In this document: positions 34,648-46,169 of the stretch, piece by piece
Layout: every line of letters starts with the position of its first letter
Numbering within the stretch: position 1 is the stretch's first letter
Assembly: GCA_947685225.1 (NCBI GenBank)
Contig: CANTUV010000022.1
Span: forward strand, 9,218,501-9,282,500
DNA length: 64,000 nucleotides
Reading direction: 5' to 3'
Source: Garcia nutans
Taxonomy: Eukaryota > Streptophyta > Magnoliopsida > Malpighiales > Euphorbiaceae
Program-made: the position numbers and the translations under genes
Notes under the pieces: generated by a model
The model's input: only the letters and a program-made list of their open reading frames with translations
Databases searched by the model: none
Told to the model about the DNA's origin: nothing

Positions 34648-36966
34648 TGTAGACCCTTAATTTTTAACCCAATCCGATCCAACATGCTTTATTTAGTCCA
34701 AAATGATTTTTGTTGTTTAATTGGTCCAAAATAATTTTAATTAAATAATTTTTACCTTAGTATCTAATTTTTAGTAGTAAAAAAATGAAAATAAATAAAA
34801 ATAAAAATAAAAATAAAAATAAAAATAAAAATAAAAATAAAAATAAAAATAAAAATAAAAATAAAAATAAAAATAAAAATAAAAATAAAAATAAAAATAA
34901 AAATAAAAATAAAAATAAAAATCGGAGTTGGAAAAAAATCGGCAGCGAAAAGTGGTCGCGCGGGCCCGTCGGGCCAACAGTGGCTCGCCCGCAGGCTCCT
35001 GCGGGCTGGCACGCCGCCCGCAGGAATTTTCTGTGGGCTGGCACGCCCACTGGCCCGTCGCCAGAATTTTCGCCAGCATAAATTTTTCAGCTGCAATTTT
35101 TAGAATTCTAATCCAATTAGGTTTTAATTTCTTTTTATTATTATTATTACTTACCTTAATTAATTAGGAATAAACAACCTAAAAACCACTATAAATAAGG
35201 ACCAATTAAACCAAATCAGGAGAGGAAAAACTTTTCATGATAGCTTTAGGTTTTGAAACCAAATCAAGGAAGGAAAGGGAAAACTCAATTCAATTGATAT
35301 TTATAGCAGCAGTAGCAGCAGTAGCACGAAAAAGGGGGAGAAGAAAAGAGACAATCAAAGCTTGTCTTTGGAGCTAGTTCGTCCAAGAAGAGTTATTTTT
35401 TGGAGAATCAACAAAAGAAGGTATGTTTTAATTTTTTTTTATTTATGTTTTACAATAGCCAAATCTATAAAATTTAAGTTTTTTAAATAAAAATCTTAGA
35501 GTTTTAATTTAATTTTTCCAAGTTTAGAACATTAAAAACGTGACTTTCTTTTCTAAAAGGACTCAAAATTGTTATTTTTTCTTCTTAAAAACCGTAAAAC
35601 ACTCATTTAACATATTTTTCTACAAAACCAAAATAAAATTCTGTTTCTATTAAAATTTTAAATTAGGCTTTTTTTCACTCAAAAAACCTTAAAAACATCT
35701 TTTCTACTTATAAAAACTTCAATTCATGTGTTTAAATTCATAAAATCTCATAAAATATCAAATTGCTATTTAAAACCCTAAAAATAATTTATGGCCGAGA
35801 ATCCTAAATTTCAAAGCCTAAAATCCAAAAATCATCTTTTAAACCTAAAATAATGAACCCTAACCCTTTAAAACCTTAAACCCTAAACTTTTTCTAAACT
35901 TTAAACCCTTTAAAATATAAAAAAATAAAAACATAAAAAACTCAAAAAAGCTACAGTAGCTCAATTTACTATTTTAAAAACATGAATTAAAAATATTTCT
36001 AAAGTGTCTAAAACTTAAGTTTTATTATTTCATCATTCAAATCTTAATTTGTTTAATCAAAGTGTCTTGCCAACCTTTAAAAAACATAAAACCTAATCTA
36101 TTTTAATTACCTAAAAAGTCATAGTAGCTTAAACTTTAGAATTTCCAAAGCCTTAACACATGAGATAAATAATCCTAAATAGAAATAGTAGCTATACTTG
36201 AACTTTTATTTGTTTTATTCAATTCCATATTTATTTATGCTTTGATTTATTCCTTATACTTTAATTTATTTAATTTCAATACTTAATTTATTTAATTTAT
36301 CATGGATGGATGTTTGTTTTATATTTTGGTTAATACTTTTAATGAATGATTTATTTATTATGGATGATTATTTACTTTTATCAATCAATTTAGACTTTCA
36401 AAAGTTGTAAGAGGTATGTTTTCACTTGGTGGGTACCTCATTAGTTAAACATCATGTAATTTAATTTTCTTTTCTATTTTAGAACCTTTGTAAAGGGCAT
36501 GTTTCTACCTTTTGGTGGATGTCCTATCTAGGCATGTGATGTAAGGACATGTTTCCATTCTTGGATGGGTGTTCATTTATTTGTTTTGTTTTGTTTGGAC
36601 ATTGCTTTGATTTTAATATAATGATGTTTTCTTTTTATTGTGTGTAGTATGGATAATATTGTTATATTTAAGAATTTTATAATATTAAGACCTGTAAAGG
36701 AGGCCGGTTCCAATGAACCGGGCGTTGTGGGGGTGCTGGGCCATTTCTCACCTTCCCCACACGTACCTAACTTTCCGAACCCATTAGGGGGTTGGGGATT
36801 CCTTAGGAATCGAGTCATCCACCCCTTTCTTTTTCCCCGGCCCGTCCGGGTGGCGACTCCATTTTCTCCGGACTTAGGTCCGTGTTCTCTAAGGCCCCAA
36901 GCCTAAACAGTGCCGAAGTCGCAAGAACCATTCCACCGGGAGTGGGGGCGAAAATCCCCGCTCACA
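34648..36966 (+). mobile_element. Solo LTR of a large Ty3/gypsy-type element (TSD GTTAC)
   Basis: A 2319-bp segment starts TGTAGACCC and ends CCGCTCACA (TG...CA), flanked by GTTAC at 34643-34647 and 36967-36971. LINE endonuclease sequence resumes exactly on both sides. A TATA box (ACTATAAATAAGG, 35189-35201) sets the orientation as plus. The 3' part is GC-rich with GGTGGCGACTCC (about 36850-36861), a motif I associate with the ends of Tat/Ogre-type LTRs; that lineage call is tentative. No internal region is present, so it arose by LTR-LTR recombination. Confidence 0.88.
34796..34921. repeat. (AAAAAT)n hexanucleotide microsatellite, about 21 units
   Basis: An almost perfect run of AAAAAT units inside the U3 part of the solo LTR. 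All three frames of both strands stay open through it and give artificial repeats such as NKNK or FLFL; these are not proteins. Confidence 0.95.
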
Positions 36967-36971
36967 GTTAC

Positions 36972-37310
36972 ATTCTGCCCAGCCATATAATGCTAAACCC
37001 CTCTAGAAATCTCTATTATTGTCATTTTCTACTATAAAATTGATGCAATATTACAATAAATTTTCTACCACTAAAGTTATATCATTCTGCCAACCTAAAA
37101 CCAACCCTCCTTTTCTACCCAATGCATTGACAATGAAAAAGTTGAAATTAGGCAAACTTCATTTTACTCTGTCAAAGTCCCTAGAAGACATTCTAGTTTC
37201 TATGAGAAATAAAATATCTGGATAATTATCTATAATCAGGAACATCAACCATCCAAGGATCACCCAGACTTTAGACATTCTAACTTAGGCACCTCATTGC
37301 TCCTGACAGG
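36972..37310 (-). pseudogene. LINE ORF2, N-terminal endonuclease part
   Basis: On the minus strand the frame shows GGLVLGWQND and then ALYGWAE, matching GGLVLLWKND and GFYGWPE of the APE-type endonuclease of plant LINE ORF2. The domain is cut at GTTAC by the solo LTR and continues at 34642. Several in-frame stops are present. Confidence 0.75.
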
Positions 37311-37339
37311 GCTGACCAGCAGCCTTCATCGATTCCAAA

Positions 37340-38695
37340 TTATAACATAAACTTTTTTTTATTTTTTATAATACACATCCTTTTTTGCCCATTACTATCC
37401 TCTTTATCCAAAAAACTTTTAGAGCTAGTTACCTCTTCCCCTCCTTTCCTTTTATGTACCAACTCTTGATCAGATGACACCCTAATAAGAACAATACTAA
37501 AATTCTCCTTCATCCTCAGCTTAGCCCCCTTACTACCCATTTTAAAACTATGCTTAGCAATATTTACTCTCGGACTAGACTTACCATTTCAAGAAATATC
37601 TCCTCCCTCCAAATTATTAATCTCCTTTCTACCACTATTTACAACCATACAGTCATCAACTTTAAATATCACTTCATTATTATCTAACATAGCAGACTCT
37701 TTTCTAACCCTATCCAATCCAACATCTACACTTTTTAACTCTTTATTATAATTTGTAACTAGAGTGGAATCAAACCCACTCCTATCCTCCATACACCTCC
37801 CTTGTTGGAACCCCCTTTAATATTATTCTCATGCATTAACTTCTCTCTACCCACAAATAATTGTCGTCGAACCATACTATCATCATTTTTCATACCTCTG
37901 TTGTCCACTTATCCCAAACCATAGTTAAAAGGCATCAATTTCTTACTAACTTGAGCATATGTTTTCCTTTTGATAGGAGAAGCATGTAGGCCTTTATCTT
38001 ATGGCCATACTTTAATCTCAACATCATTAGGTTTTTTAGCGCACCCATCATGTATATGCCCGATTAATCCGCACTAGTAACAAAAATTTGGAAGCTTTTC
38101 ATAACGAAAATATACCCAGATCTCTTCACCTTTAGAGTTCTTGAAAGTTGCACCTCTTACAAGTGCCTTATATATATATATATTTACCTCAACCCTAACC
38201 CCTAGTAAACTTTCCCCATGTATTAAAATGTTCCTCACTCACCTTAAGAACCTTACCTGCCCTACCACCAATATCCATCACAAAATTAAGCCCCCTTCGA
38301 TCAAGAGGTAGATTACAGATGCACACCCATAACTAACAACTATCTAGCTTCATCTTAGACGGTTATGACCTTCCAAGGCTCGAAGGATGACCAAATTCTT
38401 ATCAAAGTACCAAGGTACAAAACATAAAACCTTAGCTTTCTCCCTTTTAGACATAAATTCACATAGGAATAAACCATTCCTAATATCTTAAACAATAAAT
38501 CCTTTTGCCACTCTCCATGCACCAAAAAATGCATTAGAAATTGCTTTCACATTGAGTGGTTTATGACATAAAATATGCCTTACTAAACAACGATCGAGTT
38601 TGTCACCAATAGGCCGATCTCCTACCTCAACCACACTCCCCTCTTCCTCACTAAGTGAAAACCTTTTTCCAAAGGGATTCTAATTCATTAGCCAT
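37340..38695 (-). pseudogene. LINE ORF1 (DUF4283 / CCHC nucleic-acid-binding protein), broken
   Basis: The start codon at 38695 begins MANELESLWKK. After a frameshift the frame reads GDRPIGDKLDRCLV and VLCFVPWYFDKNL, matching the DUF4283 N-terminal domain of plant LINE ORF1 proteins (usually EKLDRCLVGKL and GPWxFDKNLL). Further down, at about 38050-38110, RYEKLPNFCY then CGLIGH marks the CCHC_4 zinc knuckle. The C-terminal part is lysine-rich. This protein normally coats LINE RNA. Several stops and shifts break it. Confidence 0.8.
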
Positions 38696-38938
38696 AGAAA
38701 CAAACCTTACAAGCACACTCTTAGTTTACAAGATGCACTAGAGCAATAACAAAAAGGGAACAAAGAAAAGAAAAAAGAAACAAGCAAAAAGAAAAGATTC
38801 CATAAAGGAAAGGGAAACCTAGACCTAGACACCAAGAAAACTCTAGGACGACTACAAAGAAAACTCCATAGGAAAATCCGAGAAGATTTTTTGAATGGAA
38901 TATCAGTTTTAAACCCTTTTCCAAATTGAGAAATTTTC

Positions 38939-39311
38939 AATTAAAATAAATACTTGCAAAAAAAAAACAACAAAAAAACATAAAAAATAATAAATATGCA
39001 ATGATTATATTTATATTAGTTAAGATAAATAAAAACTATAAAAAAGAAATAAAGGGGCTACCACCAGTTTTTGCTCTTTTAATTGTCGGCAGCTTGAGAC
39101 AAAGAATGAAAAGAAATATTTTGAGAATAAAAGGGAAAAGATTAAGGTTAATTATATATATATATATATATATAGATTCTTATGTAATTAGAACCACTAG
39201 CTATTATTCATTAATTAACATTAAAATAGAATGCCATTCTTTATATACTGTTTTCTTATGTAAATAACTAAAAAAAGTTTTTTTAATCTTACAATTTTTT
39301 CTCTCTTATAT
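38939..39311. other. Spacer between two LINEs, nothing recognised
   Basis: A-rich sequence with a (TA)n run at about 39153-39173. No coding signal. Confidence 0.5.
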
Positions 39312-42000
39312 ATGTTGTGGGCATGGAGAAATCTAATTAAGCTAAAGGATCAATTTAAGAATTTCTTTTGCTACAGATTGAGGAAAGGGGATCTATCCTT
39401 CTGGTTTGATCCATGGATGAATAGGTCTAGCCTAGTTGATAAGTACCCAATCACCAATCTTGTAGGAGCATATGTCTCCAAAAAAGCCAAAAGTTAGAGA
39501 CTATTGAAGAGATGAAAACTGGGCACTACCAAAACTTTTACACTTTATTTGGATGATTGATACTATGATTTATTGATATATGGTACGATACGATACTATA
39601 TCGTATGATACTGTAGTGTTTATCTGATTTGAATTGATGAAATGGTATAGTACGATTAATTAAACCCTTTTTGTTTGGTTTGATAGTGTGATATGGTTGC
39701 AAAAATAATAAAATGACTAGAATGCTCTTAACTGAAATTGATATTAATTTTAATTAAAATTCATATAAAATAATATTAAATTAGCATAAAAATCAACAAT
39801 CAAAATACAAATTAACAAAAAATTAGCATAAAAAAGAAAAAAAATACAAATCAACAATCAAAATAAATAAACAAAGAGTAAAGAGAATTAAACTCGACCT
39901 TTTGCTTGCAAAGAAGAATAAAATAGGAATTGTTGCAAAGATTGGCAAAGACAAAAAAAAAAGAGGAGAATGGCAGTAATGATGTGAAGAGAAGAGAACG
40001 ACAGTAATGGGAGAGAAGATATTTTTTAGGTTAAAAGGATTTGTTTGAAAAATGATAAAGTGATAAAGGGTAATATTGGAATAATAATTATAAAAAACAT
40101 CCCAACCCATCGATTTGGTGGTTTAAAATTCTTTAGAAAGTTCAAGATTTTTAAACTATGGAGAAAACTATGGATAACAATACCATGCTTATGGAAATGA
40201 AAACAAACAACCTAATAACCAAATACCAAACCACACTTAACCATCACATACCACCATCCAAATACAATGTTAGATGAAGAAATAGAACATGCATGGAATG
40301 ATGTAAAGAATTATATAAGCAATCTGGAGAGGGAAGGCACCATCTCATGGAACCTCATAAAATCTGGCACATTTATAATTAAAAGTACATGGGAAGTAAT
40401 CAGATAGAAAAGTCAACCAATATCTTGGTGGAAACTTTTTGGTGGTTAGGTTGTATCCCTAAAGAAAGCTTTGTTATGTGGATGGCCCTAAAAAATAGGC
40501 TACGCACCAAAGAGAGGTTGATTTGATGGCAACTACTCCATGATGATTCATGCTACCTATATACTGGTAATATGGAATCTATCAATCACCTTTTCTTTGA
40601 ATGTGCATTTAGCAATCACATCTGGTAGTAAGTCCTATTAAAGTGTGATTTGAATAGCAGAGCCTATAGTTGGAGAAGAGTTATAAACTAATTCTCTAAG
40701 AAGGCCATAAGGAAGAGTTTGAAAGCGAAAACTAAAAGAGCGGCTTTACAGGCCTCAATTTATTGGATTTGGAATAGTGTTATCTTTCAAAACTCCCAAG
40801 CCAATATTAGAAGGGTATGTAACAACATTGCATCCTCAGTCAAATGTGTATTGCTGAACCTTTAGAATGGAGGGAACAAAAGTATTGAAGCAAACAGTTG
40901 GAGCCTTTGGACTTAACCTATGGACTTCCCTCCCGCTCATCTAGTTTTCTCTACTTGATTGCTCCTTACCACTAGTCTGCTAATTTTGCATACTTATGTT
41001 GAACTATTGATAATGTTGCTCATATGGTCCTCATTTTAGTTTCGTGGTTAGTGATCTTTTTATTATGAAGATTAATTCTACCCCTCAGTCTCTACTGATC
41101 TTTGCTCCCTACTGAATCTTTGGTTATAGCTATTAGTTCCTTGTTAATAGATTACGCTAGGATGTTTGTTTTGATTTCTGGCTTGGTTATAGCCTCTACC
41201 TTATGCTATGCTAGTCAGGAGTTGTTGCTGGTAATATTTCTACTAGATGATTGTTTTTGATAGAACTGTTGTGATTTTTAGCCTTGATATCATAGTGTTA
41301 GCTTTGATTTTGATCTAAATCTGGCCTTTGTCAAATGTTAGTCTTGTCTGGTTTTGCTGCTACTAGTTTCTGTGTTGGATAAATGTATTTTACCATTGTT
41401 TGCTGCTTGCTGTTGTTCTTCTTAGATTTTGCTTGTAGGATCAATGGATTTGCTAGTTTGCTGCTTACGGGATTTTACTAGTCTGGTTGCTGGATTTTGC
41501 TATGGGAGTTGCCTCTCCTAGTCTGGTTGCTTTGCTGGTCCATGTTGGGCTACTAGATTCTTATGTGAATGATCATTCATCAACTAGAGAGATGCAAATG
41601 CTGAATCCTTCTATGAAGTTGCTAGCTTCTGCTAATTGAAATGCAGAATAGCTATATATAAAGTGGCTCTTGGTAGAATTGTATAATTTGTATGTTGCTA
41701 CTTATGCAAAAATGCAAGAATGCAAATCTACATAAAATCAACAAAACTGTGGAGGCTTTCTAAATGCACTGGCTCTACACTTCTTATTCAGATTTTTCTC
41801 TAGAATTCTATTTTGTTTTGCCTGCTCACGTTACGGTATTCTTTGGGATCTTTTTGGTATAGTTATGGCCTAATTGTGTACTTGTTGAGTTTTTCTTGGA
41901 TCTCTTTTTGACTTAGTATACAATGCATATATTCAATGTAAAAGATAACTCTTTGTAATACTCCTATATTGGCAATAAGATTATTTATTTATTGATAAAA
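39312..42000 (+). pseudogene. 5'-truncated plus-strand LINE
   Basis: It starts inside ORF2: LWAWRNLIKLKDQFKNFFCY, RLRKGDLSFWFDPWM (39312-39497), the LINE connector. After the MITE it continues SGTFIIKSTWEVIR, then an LxCGWP and a Cys/His stretch around 40,550-40,640 matching the zf-RVT domain (usually SGKFTIKSAWE and HLFFxC). A 3' UTR of about 1.1 kb with repeated CTAGTCTGGTTGCT words ends in a TTATTGATAAAAAAA tail near 41,998. It belongs to a different LINE subfamily from the minus-strand one, since no RNase H domain is visible. No target duplication was found. Confidence 0.75.
39548..40262. mobile_element. MITE-like insertion in the plus-strand LINE
   Basis: The left end reads TTTGGATGATTGATACTATG and the right end reverse-complemented reads TTTGGATGGTGGTATGTGATG. 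A second pair of inner repeats (GTTTGGTTTGATAGTGTGATATGGTT near 39677, and its relative near 40215-40250) extends the symmetry. LINE coding resumes on both sides. The roughly 715-bp interior has no transposase. Flanking TACACTTTA and TACAATGTT match at only 6 of 9 positions, so the target duplication, and hence the superfamily, is unsettled. Confidence 0.6.
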
Positions 42001-42686
42001 AAATATTATTATTATGTAGATTATACGATTTAAAAATTAATTAATTAAGTCAATTATATCTAATTTGATTGGATTTTTTAGGAGTTCCTAGATTTGAGTT
42101 TCCATATAAATTTAAAATAAGGTAAAGTTTAAATTTATAACTTTAAAATAAATGAACACAAATTCAGAGTTGTATTATAAAAACAGAGCAACAAAAGGAT
42201 ATATTTTTTTTGTTAAGCATTTGTTTCTTCTCTTCACTTGGGAACAACACCTATATGGATTTCTTCAAATTAGATTTAAGAAATATGATTATTGCAAAAT
42301 GAAAGTGACATTTATTTGCTTTCACATCATCTTTCATGGAAAAAAAATTCTCAACAATTTAACTTGAAACTTACAAGTGATATTTATTATTTTTCAGTAA
42401 ATTTTGTTATTTTATTTTGGTAATATTAGTTACTTAAATTAATATATATGAATTTCTTCTTTATGTTAAAAATTCTAATTTCAATAGTGGTATTCTTGGG
42501 TTGGGCTGGGACAGATTTTATCTCTATCCAAAGGCAGTCCAAGTTTAATTCGATCCTTAAAATTTGGCTCATAGCTCCCTATATTCATAAGCAGAGATAC
42601 ACTCAGGCCTCAGACCAACCCTATCGAGTTGGGCCAAGTTTCTCAGGCCAAAAAAGAGTAGAATAATATTTTGCTTTAGTATTATT
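42001..42686. other. AT-rich spacer, no gene seen
   Basis: No domain recognised. The short open frames here are AT-driven. Confidence 0.5.
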
Positions 42687-43439
42687 CACTATAAAAATAT
42701 ATCATATTACTGATAAAAATATCCATTGGTAATTTTTGTTTTTTATCTGCAAAATCATTTATCGAGAGATTAGCGACAAAAAACTCTCATCAATAACTTT
42801 GCCGGTAATTAGAATACTGATAAAAATTCAATTTCATCACTAAATACTATGAAGATGCTGAAAAATACTCTATGTCGATATTTACCAACAAATCATTGTT
42901 TGGTAATTACTAAAATGAAATTTGTAGGGAAATACTAAGAGAAAAAGAATGTCTATTGATGGAAAATCCATTGGTAAACCGCCAATAATTTTTTTGGCCT
43001 TTGCCAATAGAAATCTTAAGTTGTCAGTATTTTTGACAGATAAATATTCTATTGGAATTCCCACATTGACATCGGTTGGTGAATTCAAAGGTAAATTTTT
43101 AAATATTACCAAAATCTGACACTTCTATTGGTAATACAGTTAGAGCATTTAGTTGGTAATCTCTATGGAAAAAGTTACATATTTAGTGGAGAATGTTGTT
43201 ATATCAGTAATACTGACAACTATTTCTATAGGTAAATAGTGAGGAAATATATAAAAATTATTTTATATAATTTACTTGAATTCTAGTTAAATACTAAAAT
43301 ATTTATATATTAAAATTAAAGTTTATATGATATGAAATTAATTTTAAAATTATATTAATAATATAAATTAAAATTCAACTATAATAATAAAATATTAAAT
43401 GCTTCGAGAAATAAAATAAATGTACTATTTAATTATAAT

Positions 43440-44311
43440 TCACTAAATAATAAAAACAAAATCCTAAGAAGAAGGAGGTGAAAGTGGAGGTAGAGGTAGA
43501 AGTGGAGGTGGAGACGAATGCTATGGAGGATGGAGACCTCGAGCAGATATAAAGTAGTTCATAAACTCCTACAACTGGTAATAGATCTCCTGCTGGAACT
43601 GAGCTTGTAGTTGATGTTGCAATGTCTGATCTTACTCTTCTAAGTTTACCTTCATTTATTTGATTTGCAACTGTAAAGCAGATGAACTGGAAGACGATGA
43701 AGAAAAAGTTGTGCTAACATACTACTATCTGAGTCCATACACATTCTTCTTATTCTTTCCGCCAACAGATGATAAAAATTACTCCATCTCATCAATCAAG
43801 TTATCAAACTGAGACATATGGTCTTAGGATGTAATGAAACGATCTTGTACCAATCATATAATTATTTTAAGAGTTATTCAAAATTACTTAACTAATTAAA
43901 AATATAAATTAAAATAACTTACATTTACATCCTGCAATTGCTAATCAACGAAAGTCTGCCCATCATGGCCTTTAGTATGAGTATGGAAGAAAAGCTCATA
44001 GCTAGTTAGTGGCCAGTCTAAATTTGCCTCCTACGTTAATTTAGAAATTAATGTACAGCAAAATTTTTTTTAGGATAACTATTAAAAGTATTAGTAGAAA
44101 TATTACTAAAAACCATAATTATACTTAAAAGCGTTTGAGCAAGATCATAATGAGATATGTTGCTTCTCGTATTTGTGGATGGACCTGTACCATTCGTAAC
44201 ACAAGATAACTTATTTGGGGAGGCAACAGTAGAACGAGCTTGCCCATCTAGAGAAGTCCAGCGGACCTGAAGATTAGCACAGAGATCATCTTAGTGAGGT
44301 GAGGTCACTTC
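43440..44311 (-). pseudogene. CACTA second gene, Transposase_24-type, 3' part
   Basis: The minus strand reads LSCVTNGTGPSTNTRSNISH then YDLAQTL beside the insertion point, comparable to the THTGGSISHAEHAKRL-like block of Transposase_24 proteins, then DHMSQFDNLIDEMEQFL, KNVYGLR and a Pro/Ser-rich tail with PPPLLPLPPLSPPSS. Stops interrupt it. The family acts with TNP2-like transposase in binding element ends. Confidence 0.65.
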
Positions 44312-44316
44312 CCCTC

Positions 44317-45917
44317 TGTTGGCCTAAGATGGCAACCAAGATGGGGAGTGAATTGGTTGATTAAAGTGGTGATGATAAATTAAAAATTGAAACTATAAGA
44401 GAATCAAGATGAGGAAGGAGTAGAATAGAGAAGAGTGAACTTAAGGAGTTTATAGTGGTTTGGATTTACCTATATCCTACATTTACTTCCTTAACAACTT
44501 GTTAAGGTTCAATTAATCTTGAGTTGTTACAAGCTCAACTCTAACTTGGTGTTTTCACAAGCTCACACTAAACTTTTACAAGGTTTGAGAATTATCCTTA
44601 TAGCCCTACAAGAGTTTTCCTAAGGCTCACTCTATAACTTAAGTATTTCAAAACTAACACTTAATTTACAATGGTGTTTAATACTCGCATCCAACATACA
44701 AATATAAATTTTATTGCAAGGAAAAAAAGATGTTTTTCTTAGCTATTACAATTATCATCTCCTTCAAAAATGAAATTTTTTGAGGTATTTATAGCCTTCA
44801 AGACTTAAATTAGCCATTTGAAGTGGGTGCCTATATGTTTGGACTTTGTTCCCCACTATCATTAATGTGTCGAGTAGGATTAGGGGCATACTCTAATTAG
44901 TTTGGTCAGCTTAGCCTTAGCCCGGTCGGATGAGTTGTGGTCCGGCTGTGATCTTTAAATTTATGACAAAAGTTCCTCAACGGCTAGTACATGTGGCATC
45001 CACTAATTGAGTGGACAAGTAACAACTATAATCTTTAAAAGCTTTTTCTATAGCCCAGTTAGTATGACAAAGGTCCGATCGGTCGACTTAAGGTATGCTG
45101 AGATTCTTGGAGTGCCACTGACCATGATCTCTACTAGAAGTTTTGAGGATTTAGCTCAACCTTGGTATAGGCAGGTTATAGCATAGTTCAGATGGTCCAT
45201 ATCTAGTACACTGAACTTGTCAGAGTACCATAGACTGTGAGTTCTATTGGATGTTTTGGATCTTTTAGGCTCGGCTCGGTATGGTCAAACTATTTTTAGT
45301 CAGGTCGTTCTATGTCAAGTATGCTAAAGTTTTCAGAGTATCACTGGTCATGAGCTTCTCTGGACATTCTGATGATTTTTGGATTCAAATTCAGTTCGAG
45401 CAGTGTCAACTCATCCCTGGTGTCTACGACTTAGTCCGAGTTGCAGGTGATCACTCTTAAGTTTTATTTTTGAGCTTGTTCCTAGTAGTTTGCTTCAGCT
45501 CTTCCTTGATAGCCAAGATTTGGTTCGAGCTGCAAGTGTTCAGGCTTAAGTCATTGAGATTTCATTCTTAATAGTTTAGGCTTGATTTATACTATAACAG
45601 CTCGGCCTGTTTAGCTTATGCTTACTTTTTCACAATAAGATATTGGTTGTCCAGTGTTCAATGCTGTAGGCGAGAGCTCAGGCTACAGGTGCTCGATGCT
45701 GAGCTTATCTTGTTTGGCTGGGGCTAGTACTTCAGCTCATGTTTACTCTAGTCTAGACTAGTTTGGTTGTGTATGTCAGTGGTCTGAGCAGACTATATGG
45801 AAAGTTCTCATTAATTAAATTCCTACAAAAACTGTTACTTGTTACAAACATTAGTCCTATTAAATTTGATTTCCTATAATCAAAATAGAGTAAATTTGGC
45901 CATGGGTTAGGCTAACA
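44317..45917 (-). repeat. 3' LTR of copia copy 2
   Basis: It runs on the plus strand from TGTTGGCCTAAGATGGC to GGTTAGGCTAACA, 1601 bp. The minus-strand TATA box (TATAAATACC) is near 44783-44792. A polypurine tract AAAAAGGGGAGAA (minus) adjoins at 45918-45930. Confidence 0.93.
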
Positions 45918-46169
45918 TTCTCCCCTTTTTAACTTTAGCAATCAAATTGAATTGATAAAAGGATTTCAAACTTTACTTGTTTAAGCTTTACAAATGCTCT
46001 CACTTAACATATGCTACCCCTTAACATATTTTATAGTTTATTCAAATTTTAAAATTTAAAATTTTAATTATGTATTTTATTCTTCTCCCCCTTTGACAAT
46101 GACAAAAAGGAAAAAGAAAGTGGAGTACTTTTATTCAAGACAAACAAACCATGCATGCATGATCTTTTT

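Larger units (their letters stand above)
21076..38920 (-). mobile_element. Full-length L1-type LINE, split by two later insertions
   Basis: The direct repeat CCAAATTGAGAAATTTTC (18 bp) is at 21058-21075 and 38921-38938 and frames the element exactly. The left end carries the poly-T equivalent of a 3' poly-A tail. After removing copy 1 (23058-32872), the solo LTR (34648-36966) and their target duplications, about 5.7 kb remains, the normal size of a plant L1. It has a 5' UTR (about 225 bp), ORF1 and ORF2 (endonuclease, reverse transcriptase, RNase H). Stops and frameshifts occur throughout, so it is dead. It must predate both nested insertions. Confidence 0.92.

Noticed and set aside
34757..35096. 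Several overlapping long open frames giving FLFLFL, NKNKNK and FIFIFI proteins
   Set aside because: They are translations of the (AAAAAT)n microsatellite inside the solo LTR, open in every frame, with no real protein content.
35870..35910. CCCTAAACCCTAA-like words, possible interstitial telomere repeat
   Set aside because: Only a few irregular units occur inside an LTR, with no array of CCCTAAA heptamers.
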